From: Microbacterium atlanticum
GTDB lineage: Bacteria > Actinomycetota > Actinomycetes > Actinomycetales > Microbacteriaceae
NCBI RefSeq assembly: GCF_015277815.1
Contig: NZ_CP063813.1
Span: 2,170,001 to 2,234,000 of the forward strand
Length of the DNA: 64,000 nucleotides
Reading direction: 5' to 3'
Shown here piece after piece: positions 45,796 through 54,773 of this stretch (its first letter is position 1; every line of letters starts with the position of its first letter). A model generated the notes under the pieces. That model saw only the letters and a list, made by a program, of their open reading frames with translations. It did not search any database and was not told the origin of the DNA. A program made the position numbers and the translations under genes.

Positions 45796-45846
45796 GATCC
45801 TCGATCGCGCGCTGACCAGGTGCCGTGGCGTGCGCGCCGGGTGGCC

Positions 45847-46446
45847 TCAGTCGACCCGGCGGTCGTGGACGTGGCGGGCGAGGCTCCGACCGTAGCGCTC
45901 GGTGAGCTGCACCATGAGGTCGGGCGTCTCGCGGTCGAGGCCGAAGACGTAGCCGGGGAAGTCGAGCTCGCGCTGCGCCGCCCAGATCTCCTCGTGCCGG
46001 TCCGGCGAGAGGATCTGCACCGGATGCCCCACGGCGACCCACCCGATCGGCACGGTCGAGTCCGGGGGCAGCGTGGTCCGCAGGTGCACCACGCCGTTGA
46101 TGCGCACCTCGCTGCGGGCACCGAGATACGCGCCGTTGAACACGCGCGTCCCCGTCGCGAGGAAGACCTCCTCCTCCACCACCGCACCCGAGATGCTGGC
46201 CATGGGCCCGACCAGGACGTGGTCGGCGATGTGCGCCGGGTTCGTCGCGGTGGCGCGGATGAGCGCGTTCTCCATCACGATGACGTTCGTGCCGAGCGTG
46301 ATCGCGCCGCCCTCCGCGGTCACGACCGCCCCGTGGAGGATCTGGCAGTCGGGGCCGATCACGACGTCGCCGCTGATCACCGCCGTCGGAGCGACGACCG
46401 CGTCGGGGTGGATCCGGGGGCTGACCCCGAGGTGCTCGAATCGCAT
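45847..46446 (-). CDS. Left-handed beta-helix (gamma carbonic anhydrase-like) protein
   Basis: 199 residues with hexapeptide repeats from residue 12 (HPDAVVAPTAVISGDVVIG ...). Similar to gamma-carbonic-anhydrase/PaaY/YrdA proteins. Possible zinc His residues are in ILHGAVVTAE and NPAHIADHVLVGP, but the full three-His signature of active gamma carbonic anhydrases cannot be confirmed by eye. A mixed C-terminal helix part follows (SPDRHEEIWAAQRELDFPG). Two adjacent ATG codons follow GAGGAGG; the second is used here because the spacing is better. Confidence 0.8.
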   Translation of the reverse strand: MRFEHLGVSPRIHPDAVVAPTAVISGDVVIGPDCQILHGAVVTAEGGAITLGTNVIVMENALIRATATNPAHIADHVLVGPMASISGAVVEEEVFLATGTRVFNGAYLGARSEVRINGVVHLRTTLPPDSTVPIGWVAVGHPVQILSPDRHEEIWAAQRELDFPGYVFGLDRETPDLMVQLTERYGRSLARHVHDRRVD

Positions 46447-46583
46447 CATGCCTCCTCGCCTGCCCCGGCGCGTCGTCGCGCCGGAGCCGCTCGGTTCACA
46501 GCGTAGTGCGATCCCCCCGCGGCCCTGAGTGCCGCCCGGGGCCCGAGCGCTGTCACACGGGCCGCCTGCCGCCGGGGCGTGGG

Positions 46584-46589
46584 TAGGGT
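46584..46589 (+). promoter_or_regulatory. -10 element TAGGGT upstream of gdhA
   Basis: TAGGGT lies 47 bases before the gdhA ATG and gives a leader of about 40 bases with only a weak GAAAG ribosome binding site. Confidence 0.4.
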
Positions 46590-46591
46590 GA

Positions 46592-48019
<1,428 letters not shown>

Positions 48020-48047
48020 GTCCCGCCGGCGGCATGCGGCCCCCCCG

Positions 48048-51000
48048 TCAGACCGGGGCGTCTCCACCGGTTGCCGGCTCGGTCTTCTTCTCGGGCCACA
48101 GCTGCTCGATGAGCTGCGCCACCCACGCGATGAGCCCGTCGTCTCCGAGCGGCTCGCCGCCGGCGCTCGGCAGCGGCACGACCATCGCCTCGCCACCCGC
48201 CACGAGCTTCGCCTTCGGGTGCAGCCGCTGCAGGCGCACCCGCATCGAGTCGGGCAGGTTCGCCGGCGCGATGCGCAGGTTGGGACCCATCGCCACGACA
48301 TCGGCGAGCCCCGCCTGCGCCGCGCGCCGCCGCAGCCGTGCCACCGCGAGCAGGCCCTCGACCTCCGCCGGCGGCTCGCCGTAGCGGTCGGTCAGCTCCT
48401 CGACGACGTGGTCGATCGCATCGGACGCCGCGGTGGCGGATGCCGCCGCCGACAGCTTCTGGTACGCCTCCAGCCGCAGGCGCTCGCTGTCGATGTACGA
48501 CTCGGGGATGCGGGCCTCGACGGGCAGTTCGAGCCGCAGCTCCGTCGGTCCCTCGGTCTCGTCGCCGCGGAAGGCGGAGACGGCCTCGCCGATCATGCGG
48601 AGGTACAGATCGAAGCCGACGCCGGCGATGTGCCCGGCCTGCTCGGCGCCGAGGAGGTTGCCGGCGCCGCGCAGCTCCAGGTCCTTGAGCGCCACCTGCA
48701 TCCCGGAGCCGAGATCGTTGTTGACCGCGATCGTCTCGAGCCGATCGGCCGCGGTCTCGCTCAACGGCTTCTGGTCGTCGTAGAGGAAGTAGGCGTAGGC
48801 CCGCTCACGGGCGCGCCCGACCCGACCGCGCAGCTGGTGCAGCTGGCTCAGGCCGTACTTGTCGGCGCGGTCGATGATGATGGTGTTGGCGTTGGAGATG
48901 TCGAGGCCGGTCTCGATGATCGTCGTCGAGACCAGCACGTCGGCCTTGCGCTCCCAGAAGTCGTCGACCACCTGCTCGAGCTGATGCTCGCCCATCTGCC
49001 CGTGCGCGACGGAGATGCGGGCCTCCGGCACCAGCTCGGCGAGCTGCGCGGCCACGCGCTGGATCGACTGCACGCGGTTGTGCACGTAGAAGACCTGCCC
49101 CTCGCGCAGCAGCTCCCGCCGGATCGCGGCGGCGATCTGCTTGTCGTTGCGCGGACCGACGTACGACAGGATCGGGTGCCGGTCCTCCGGAGGGGTCTGC
49201 AGCGTCGACATCTCGCGGATCCCGGTGACCGCCATCTCGAGGGTCCGCGGGATGGGCGTCGCGCTCATCGCCAGGATGTCGACGTTCGTCTTGAGCTTCT
49301 TCAGCTGATCCTTGTGCTCGACCCCGAAGCGCTGCTCCTCATCGATGATCATCAGACCCAGGTCCTTGAACAGCACCTTCTCGGTCAGGATGCGGTGCGT
49401 GCCGATGACCATGTCGACGGTGCCGTCGGCCAGCCCCGCGACCACCTCGCGCGCCTGCTTGTCGGTCTGGAACCGCGAGAGCGCCCGCACCTTGACGGGG
49501 AAGCCGGCGAAGCGCTCGGTGAACGTGTCGAGGTGCTGCTTGACCAGGAGCGTCGTCGGCACGAGCATCGCCACCTGCTTGCCGTCCTGGATGGCCTTGA
49601 AGGCCGCACGAACCGCGACCTCGGTCTTGCCGAAGCCGACATCGCCCGAGAGCAGCCGGTCCATCGGGATCGGCTTCTCCATGTCGGCCTTGATCTCATC
49701 GATCGTCTGCAGCTGGTCGGGCGTCTCGGCGAACGGGAACGCCTCCTCCAGCTCGCGCTGCCACGGCGTGTCGGGTCCGAACGCGTGACCCTTCGACGCC
49801 ATGCGCGCGGAGTACAGCTTCACCAGCTCCACCGCGATGTCGCGCACCGCCCGCCGGGCCCGGCTCTTGGCCTGCGCCCAGTCGCTGCCGCCCATCTTCG
49901 ACAGCGACGGCGCCTCCCCGCCGACGTAGCGCGAGAGGAGGTCCAGCTGGTCGGTCGGCACGAACAGCTTGTCGCCCGGGTAGCCGCGCTTCGAGGGCGC
50001 GTACTCCAGCACCAGGTACTCCCGCACGCTCTTGACCGCATTGCGCCCGCCGCTGGAGACCTCGCGCTGCGTGAGCTCGACGAACTTGCCGATCCCGTGC
50101 GTCGCGTGCACGACGTAGTCGCCCGTCTTGAGCTGCAGGGGGTCGACGACGGTCTTGCGTCGCGATGCGAGCTTCTTCACGACCCGGTTGTCGCCGCCGA
50201 TCGTGCGGCCGTAGAACTCGGACTCGGTGAGCACCGCGAGCTTGGCGTCGGGCGACTGGAACCCTCGCTCCAGGACGCTCAGCACGACATGCGCCACGCC
50301 TGGCTCGGGGGCGTGCAGCACCTCGTCCACCCGGCGCGCGGCGATGCCGCGCTCGGCCAGGACGTCGCGAGCCCGCTCGACGAGCCCCGCACCCGAGGCC
50401 GCGACGACGACGCGCCAGCCCTCGGACAGCAGCGAGCCCACGTGCGCGGTGGCGCCTTCGACATTGCCCTGGAACGAGGGAATCGCCGTACCGGGGACGC
50501 GGATCGCGGCGGCCGCTTCGAGCGCGACATCGACGTCATCGTCGGCGGAGGTGTCGAGGAGTCCTTCGGCCGCGGCATCCGCCTCTCCGGAGTCGAAGGA
50601 GCTCAGCCGCCACCAGACACCGCCTCGCCGGTGGGCGGCGTCGCGCAGCTCGGGGAGCGTGAGGAAGTCGCCCGCGCCGAGGTCCACCGGCGTGCGCCCG
50701 CCGGCCGTCGCCGCGCTCCACGCGGCCTCCAGGAACTCGCGGTTGGTCTCACCGAGGGTGATCGCCCGGGTGACGGCGCGCTCGGGGTCGACGAGGGCGA
50801 TCGCCGAGTGCTCGGGAAGGTAGTCGGCGAGGGTCACGAGGTCGTCGACGACCGCGGGAAGGAGTGACTCCATACCCTCGACGGGGATGCCCTCGGCCAT
50901 CTTCTCGAGCATGCCGGCGAGTCCCGGGAACTCGTCCTTCAGCTGCCGGGCGCGCCCGCGCACGGTCTCGGTGAGCAGCAGCTCGCGGCTCGGCAGGAGC

Positions 51001-51686
51001 GTGACCTCGCGCACGTCGCCGGCGAGCGACCGCTGGTCGGCCACCGAGAACGCGCGGATCTGGTCCACCTCGTCGCCGAAGAACTCCACGCGGTACGGGT
51101 GGGCGGCCGTCGGCGGGAACACGTCCAGGATGCCGCCGCGCACGGCGAACTCGCCGCGGCGCGAGACCATGTCGACGCGGTGGTACGCCAGCTCCACCAG
51201 CCGCGACGACACGTCGCCGAGGTCATGGCCGCGGCCGCCGACGACGAGCTCGATCGGCTGCACGTCGGCCAGTCCCGGCGCCAGGGGCTGGATCGCCCCG
51301 CGCACCGAGGCGGTCACGACCAGCGGCGTGGCGGCGTCCCACCGCGCGATGCGCCGGAGGATGTCGAGGCGGGCGCCGACCGTCTCGGCACTCGGGCTGA
51401 GTCGCTCGTGCGGCAGCGTCTCCCAGGCCGGGAAGTGGAGCACCTCGGCACCGGGCAGAAGGGCCCCGAGAGCGGGCCCGAGGGATTCCGCCCGGCGTCC
51501 GGTCGGAGCGATCGCGAGCACCGCGGGCGGCCGGCCCGCAGCGCGTCGGCGCTCCAGCAGCGCGGCGAGGAGCGGGGCGTCGAGCCCTTCGACGAGCGAG
51601 AAGTCGGCGTCGACGGATGCCGCAGCCACGGCATCCCGGAACGGTTCAGTCTGTTCGAGGGCGCGCACGATCCCGGGAACTGTCAC
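48048..51686 (-). CDS. mfd: Transcription-repair coupling factor
   Basis: 1212 residues, full length. Displaces stalled RNA polymerase and recruits UvrA. The N-terminal UvrB-like region is seen in PTGRRAESLGPALGALLPGA and LHFPAWETLPHERLSPSAET (residues 66-115 region); the RNA-polymerase-interacting CarD-like part in LKTGDYVVHATHGIGKFVEL; the RecG-type motor in SGDVGFGKTEVAVRAAFKAI (Walker A), IIDEEQRFGVEHK (DEEQ box), SATPIPRTLEMA and QLHQLRGRVGRARERAYAY; a C-terminal TRCF domain follows. The GTG is leaderless. The gene converges with gdhA. Confidence 0.96.
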   Translation of the reverse strand: MTVPGIVRALEQTEPFRDAVAAASVDADFSLVEGLDAPLLAALLERRRAAGRPPAVLAIAPTGRRAESLGPALGALLPGAEVLHFPAWETLPHERLSPSAETVGARLDILRRIARWDAATPLVVTASVRGAIQPLAPGLADVQPIELVVGGRGHDLGDVSSRLVELAYHRVDMVSRRGEFAVRGGILDVFPPTAAHPYRVEFFGDEVDQIRAFSVADQRSLAGDVREVTLLPSRELLLTETVRGRARQLKDEFPGLAGMLEKMAEGIPVEGMESLLPAVVDDLVTLADYLPEHSAIALVDPERAVTRAITLGETNREFLEAAWSAATAGGRTPVDLGAGDFLTLPELRDAAHRRGGVWWRLSSFDSGEADAAAEGLLDTSADDDVDVALEAAAAIRVPGTAIPSFQGNVEGATAHVGSLLSEGWRVVVAASGAGLVERARDVLAERGIAARRVDEVLHAPEPGVAHVVLSVLERGFQSPDAKLAVLTESEFYGRTIGGDNRVVKKLASRRKTVVDPLQLKTGDYVVHATHGIGKFVELTQREVSSGGRNAVKSVREYLVLEYAPSKRGYPGDKLFVPTDQLDLLSRYVGGEAPSLSKMGGSDWAQAKSRARRAVRDIAVELVKLYSARMASKGHAFGPDTPWQRELEEAFPFAETPDQLQTIDEIKADMEKPIPMDRLLSGDVGFGKTEVAVRAAFKAIQDGKQVAMLVPTTLLVKQHLDTFTERFAGFPVKVRALSRFQTDKQAREVVAGLADGTVDMVIGTHRILTEKVLFKDLGLMIIDEEQRFGVEHKDQLKKLKTNVDILAMSATPIPRTLEMAVTGIREMSTLQTPPEDRHPILSYVGPRNDKQIAAAIRRELLREGQVFYVHNRVQSIQRVAAQLAELVPEARISVAHGQMGEHQLEQVVDDFWERKADVLVSTTIIETGLDISNANTIIIDRADKYGLSQLHQLRGRVGRARERAYAYFLYDDQKPLSETAADRLETIAVNNDLGSGMQVALKDLELRGAGNLLGAEQAGHIAGVGFDLYLRMIGEAVSAFRGDETEGPTELRLELPVEARIPESYIDSERLRLEAYQKLSAAASATAASDAIDHVVEELTDRYGEPPAEVEGLLAVARLRRRAAQAGLADVVAMGPNLRIAPANLPDSMRVRLQRLHPKAKLVAGGEAMVVPLPSAGGEPLGDDGLIAWVAQLIEQLWPEKKTEPATGGDAPV

Positions 51687-51692
51687 CGCACG

Positions 51693-51698
51693 AGTCTA
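51693..51698 (-). promoter_or_regulatory. -10 element TAGACT, leaderless mfd
   Basis: TAGACT on the minus strand, 6 bases before the mfd GTG. Confidence 0.55.
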
Positions 51699-51757
51699 CG
51701 GTGCACGCCGGACACCCGCGCCTCGAGGTCACCGGCCGACGGCCGGGCCACTGCTCC

Positions 51758-51763
51758 TAGGAT
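51758..51763 (+). promoter_or_regulatory. -10 element TAGGAT, leaderless membrane-protein gene
   Basis: TAGGAT, 7 bases before the GTG at 51771. An in-frame ATG at 51762 overlaps the hexamer itself and so is unlikely to be used. Confidence 0.45.
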
Positions 51764-51770
51764 GAGTCGC

Positions 51771-52352
51771 GTGAGCGAACCCTCGCGACCGGCGTCGGCC
51801 CCGTCCCGACCGCCGCAGAACTGGTCCCCGCCCGGCACCGCGCCGTTCGGGCCTCCGTCCGCGGCCGCGTACGCGCCGCCTCCCGGCTATGCGCCGCCCA
51901 CCGGCTTCGGCGTGGCGCCGTCCGGGGCAGCGCCGTTCTCGCCGGCCGGGGCCGCCCCTCCGCGTCGCAGCGGCGCGCTCGGGATCGTCGCACTCGTCCT
52001 GGCCGTGGTCGCCGCTGTCGGCGCGAGCCTGCTCGCAGCGGCGGCCGCCTTCAACATCGGGCTCGGCGCGGGGCGCGAGATCAGCGGCCGGCCGGTCACC
52101 GCCGACTTCGACTGGTCGATCCTCACGCCGGTACGGGACTGGGTATTGCTGGGCGAGATCGCCTTCTGGGCGGGCACCGTCCTGGGGCTCTGGGCCCTCA
52201 TCCAGGGGACGGTCGCCATGGTGACCTCACGAGGCCGCGGCGCGGGCATCGCCGCCGTGATCGTCGCGGCCCTCGGACCCGTCGCCTTCGGCGTCACCGT
52301 GCAGGCGCTGCTGGGAGCCGGCCTCACCGCAGGGAGCGGGATCGGCGGCTGA
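51771..52352 (+). CDS. Proline-rich DUF4190-like membrane protein
   Basis: 193 residues, unknown function. The first 65 residues are a Pro/Ala/Gly/Tyr-rich disordered region (APPPGYAPPTGFGVAPSG) of the sort common in actinobacterial membrane proteins; three hydrophobic helices follow (LGIVALVLAVVAAVGASLL, LLGEIAFWAGTVLGLWALI, AAVIVAALGPVAFGVTVQALL). The arrangement is similar to DUF4190 proteins but the match is not decisive. It starts divergently from mfd and converges with pth, whose stop is only 8 bases away. Confidence 0.6.
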   Translation: MSEPSRPASAPSRPPQNWSPPGTAPFGPPSAAAYAPPPGYAPPTGFGVAPSGAAPFSPAGAAPPRRSGALGIVALVLAVVAAVGASLLAAAAAFNIGLGAGREISGRPVTADFDWSILTPVRDWVLLGEIAFWAGTVLGLWALIQGTVAMVTSRGRGAGIAAVIVAALGPVAFGVTVQALLGAGLTAGSGIGG

Positions 52353-52359
52353 GCCGGCG

Positions 52360-52944
52360 TCAGGCCCGCGGCGCGTGGTGCTTCTGCTGCGCGGCGAGCA
52401 GTCCTTCATCGACCAGCTGCTCGACGGCGTCGGCGGCATCGCCCACGAGGACGGGGAGGTTCTTGCGCTCGGCCGGTCCCCACGCCTCCAGCACCCAATC
52501 GGCCGGGTCCTGGCGTCCAGCCGGGCGCCCGATGCCGACGCGCACCCGCGCGAAGTCCGGGGTGCCCAGCGCCCTGGCGACGTCGCGCACGCCGTTGTGG
52601 CCGCCGTGGCCACCGCCGACCTTCAGCTTGATGGTGTCGAACGGGATGTCCAGCTCGTCGTGGATGACGACGACGCGCTCCGGTTCGATGCCGTAGAACT
52701 TCGCCAGGCCCGCGACGGGGCCTCCCGACACGTTCATGAACGTGTTCGGCTTGGCGAGCACCAGCTTGGCGCCGCCGGGCCGCAGCCACGTCTCGGCCAC
52801 CCGCGCGTTCGCCCTGTGCGCCTTGAAGGAGTCGCCGCGGCGCCCGGCGAGTTCGTCCACGACGAGCTGGCCGACGTTGTGGCGGGTCGGCTCGTACCGG
52901 GGTCCGGGGTTGCCCAGGCCCACGATCAGCCACGCCTCTGCCAT
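52360..52944 (-). CDS. pth: Peptidyl-tRNA hydrolase
   Basis: 194 residues; releases peptides from prematurely dropped peptidyl-tRNA. Family blocks: LIVGLGNPGPRYEPTRHNVGQ with the catalytic His, KLVLAKPNTFMNVSG, VIHDELDIPFDTIKLKVGGG and GGHNGVRDVARALGTPDFARVRVGIGRP (from residue 112). The ATG has an AGGAGGG site 5 bases upstream. It follows rplY on the same strand after 107 bases that contain a hairpin, the standard rplY-pth neighbourhood. Confidence 0.96.
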   Translation of the reverse strand: MAEAWLIVGLGNPGPRYEPTRHNVGQLVVDELAGRRGDSFKAHRANARVAETWLRPGGAKLVLAKPNTFMNVSGGPVAGLAKFYGIEPERVVVIHDELDIPFDTIKLKVGGGHGGHNGVRDVARALGTPDFARVRVGIGRPAGRQDPADWVLEAWGPAERKNLPVLVGDAADAVEQLVDEGLLAAQQKHHAPRA

Positions 52945-53002
52945 GACGTCCCTCCTGCCCGACCGGTCGGTCGGTCGGGATCGCGCTCGTCGGGAGGTGC
53001 GA

Positions 53003-53031
53003 CGAGGGGGCGCGGCATCCGCACCCCCTCG
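53003..53031 (-). terminator. Hairpin between rplY and pth
   Basis: Stem of 12 pairs with a single mismatch: CGAGGGGG with CCCCCTCG, inner GCGG with CCGC, loop of three bases. Lies 20 bases after the rplY stop on the minus strand, so pth may need its own promoter or partial read-through. Confidence 0.6.
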
Positions 53032-53051
53032 CCGGAACAGCCCTCCGAGGA

Positions 53052-53699
53052 TTACTCGGACTCGCTCTCGCCGGCCGGGGTCTCGGCGGCCTCCGACTGC
53101 TCGGCGGCGACCTCGGCGTCGGCCTCGGCGATCTCGTCCTCGGCGGCCAGCGTCGCAGCGGGCACCGAGATGGCGACGACCAGCATCTCCGGGTCGGCGG
53201 CGAGGGTCGCGCCGCGGGGCAGCGTGAGGTCGGCGGCGGTGATGTGCGTGCCGTCCTCGAGGCCCTCGACGTCGACCTCGACGTGCTCGGGGATGTGGGT
53301 CGCCTCGACCTCGAGGGTCACGGTCTGCGCGTCGAGGTTGGCGATCGTGCCGGCGAAGGGCTCGCCGTGGACGATGACGGGCACCTCGACCTGGACCTTC
53401 TCGCCCTTCTTGACGACGAGGAGGTCGATGTGCTCGATGATCTGGTGCACCGGGTCCTTCTGGACGTCCTTGACCAGCGTCAGCTGCTCCTTGCCGCCGA
53501 GGTCGAGCTCGAGCACGGCGTTGGCGCGGCGGACGAGCAGCGAGACCTGGTGGCCGGGCAGGGCGACGTGGACGGGGTCGGTGCCGTGGCCGTAGATGAC
53601 GGCGGGGATCTTGCCGGCGGCGCGCAGGCGGCGGGCGAAGCCCTTGCCGAAGTTCTCGCGAAGCTCGGCCTGGACCTTGGTGTCGACCTCAGTGGACAT
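53052..53699 (-). CDS. rplY: 50S ribosomal protein L25/general stress protein Ctc
   Basis: 215 residues. The N-terminal L25 5S-rRNA-binding domain (ENFGKGFARRLRAAGKIPAVIYGHG, from residue 14) and the C-terminal TL5/Ctc domain (VQVEVPVIVHGEPFAG, VEATHIPEHVEVDVEGLEDGTHI) are followed by an acidic Ala/Glu-rich tail of about 35 residues common in actinobacteria. The ATG has AGGAGA 4 bases upstream. A probable -10 element 193 bases upstream gives a long 5' leader that carries a nested hairpin. Confidence 0.95.
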   Translation of the reverse strand: MSTEVDTKVQAELRENFGKGFARRLRAAGKIPAVIYGHGTDPVHVALPGHQVSLLVRRANAVLELDLGGKEQLTLVKDVQKDPVHQIIEHIDLLVVKKGEKVQVEVPVIVHGEPFAGTIANLDAQTVTLEVEATHIPEHVEVDVEGLEDGTHITAADLTLPRGATLAADPEMLVVAISVPAATLAAEDEIAEADAEVAAEQSEAAETPAGESESE

Positions 53700-53832
53700 G
53701 GTTCTCCTTGCGGGCATCGGCCCGTTGTGTGCTCGGCCCGCGAGGTGGCGGGACCGTGGGTATGGGGGTGTCTTCGACTCGAACGCGCGCGCGTGAGGAA
53801 AGCCCGGGGGCCCGCATCACCGCGTCGATCAC

Positions 53833-53873
53833 GGATGCCGCAGCCCGCCGTGACCGCCGGGCGCGAGGCATCC
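53833..53873. promoter_or_regulatory. Nested hairpin in the rplY 5' leader
   Basis: Outer arms GGATGCC (53833-53839) / GGCATCC (53867-53873) and inner arms GCCCG / CGGGC fold as a nested hairpin in the region transcribed ahead of rplY if the -10 at 53893 is used. It could be a leader structure, or a terminator for upstream transcription. Confidence 0.35.
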
Positions 53874-53892
53874 CTCGCCGAAGTTCGACATG

Positions 53893-53898
53893 AGTCTA
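53893..53898 (-). promoter_or_regulatory. -10 element TAGACT upstream of rplY
   Basis: TAGACT on the minus strand, 193 bases before the rplY ATG, implying a leader of about 185 bases. It is the only good -10 hexamer seen in the rplY upstream region. Confidence 0.4.
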
Positions 53899-53911
53899 CC
53901 AGCGCCCCCGC

Positions 53912-53917
53912 TACGAT
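53912..53917 (+). promoter_or_regulatory. -10 element TACGAT for the 41-residue membrane protein
   Basis: TACGAT lies 38 bases before the ATG of the small gene; the implied leader includes its GGAGG ribosome binding site. Confidence 0.4.
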
Positions 53918-53955
53918 GAGGAACGCACCGACGTCCCGCTCACACGGAGGACCCC

Positions 53956-54081
53956 ATGGAATACGGCTTCTGGTCTCACGCCCTGCTCTGGCTGATCGGC
54001 GCGATGGCCGCGGTCGGCGCCATCGGGACGGCGCTGGCGTTCTGGGGCCTCGGGCGTCAGGCGTACCGCAACAAGGACTGA
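53956..54081 (+). CDS. Very small single-pass membrane protein (41 residues)
   Basis: Open frame of 41 codons, beginning MEYGFWSHALLWLIGAM and ending RQAYRNKD. It has a strong GGAGG ribosome binding site 5 bases before the ATG and a -10 element upstream. One membrane helix (ALLWLIGAMAAVGAIGTALAF) is followed by a short basic tail, the usual N-out/C-in small membrane protein form. The codons are GC-ending like those of neighbours. Function unknown. It lies between rplY (divergent) and gntK (convergent), 22 bases from the gntK stop. Confidence 0.6.
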   Translation: MEYGFWSHALLWLIGAMAAVGAIGTALAFWGLGRQAYRNKD

Positions 54082-54103
54082 GCTCCGGCAGCCGGGCCTC
54101 CGG

Positions 54104-54640
54104 CTACCGCACCCTCGCGTAGCGGCGGAGCGCCTGCTCGGCGGCATCGACGACCTCCGCCAGCGGCGGGTCGCCCGCCACGACCACACCGGGCTCGTCG
54201 GGTTCGAGGTGCTCCAGCGTCTGCAGCTGGGAGGCGAGCAGCGACGACGGCATGAAGTGCTCTCGGGTGGCCATGCGCCGCGCCAGCTCGCGGGTGGACA
54301 CGCGCAGCTCGACGAAGACGGTTGCGGGCGCGCTGTCGAGGATCCGCTCGCGATAGCGGCGGGCGAGCGCCGAGCACGCCACCACCGCTCCCCCGGTCTC
54401 GTGCAGCTTCCCGGCCACGATGTCGAGCCACGGCATGCGATCCGCGTCGTCCAGCGGCGTCCCCGCGGCCATCTTCGCGACATTCGCCGCGGGGTGCAGG
54501 TCGTCGGCGTCGATGAACCGAAAGCCGAGGCGCTCGGCCAGCGCGCTGCCGACCGCGGACTTGCCCGAGCCGCTCGGGCCCATCACGACGATGCGCGAGT
54601 CGGGGGCGACGGCTGTTTCTGCGGTGCGCGGCGCGATCAC
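54104..54640 (-). CDS. gntK: Gluconokinase
   Basis: 178 residues; phosphorylates gluconate to 6-phosphogluconate. Walker A is MGPSGSGKSAVGSALAERLG; FIDADDLHPAANVAKMAAGTPLDDADRMPWL (from residue 41) is the sugar-binding block, and ACSALARRYRERIL, ELRVSTRELARRMATREHFMP follow the shikimate-kinase-like fold. The GTG is leaderless. It is divergent from gnd, which oxidises its product, so the pair forms a gluconate-to-ribulose-5-phosphate route; no gluconate permease is adjacent. Confidence 0.93.
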   Translation of the reverse strand: MIAPRTAETAVAPDSRIVVMGPSGSGKSAVGSALAERLGFRFIDADDLHPAANVAKMAAGTPLDDADRMPWLDIVAGKLHETGGAVVACSALARRYRERILDSAPATVFVELRVSTRELARRMATREHFMPSSLLASQLQTLEHLEPDEPGVVVAGDPPLAEVVDAAEQALRRYARVR

Positions 54641-54646
54641 GTCGCC

Positions 54647-54652
54647 ACGCTA
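54647..54652 (-). promoter_or_regulatory. -10 element TAGCGT, leaderless gntK
   Basis: TAGCGT on the minus strand, 6 bases before the gntK GTG. Confidence 0.55.
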
Positions 54653-54737
54653 GCCCACGGGTGCTCGGCGGTCACAACCGCGTGCGGTCCCCCGTGAGAC
54701 TCCGGCCGCTGCGGCGTAACACGGAGCCGCCAGACTC

Positions 54738-54743
54738 TAGGCT
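54738..54743 (+). promoter_or_regulatory. -10 element TAGGCT of gnd
   Basis: TAGGCT lies 30 bases before the gnd GTG; the leader holds CAGGAG 6 bases before the start codon. Supports the long N-terminal form of the protein. Confidence 0.45.
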
Positions 54744-54773
54744 GAAAGCGACGACTCAACCCCAGGAGCACGT

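Noticed and set aside
51762..51770. In-frame ATG start for the proline-rich membrane protein at 51762
   Set aside because: It overlaps the TAGGAT -10 hexamer, so it would not be in the transcript; the GTG at 51771 has the usual leaderless spacing.
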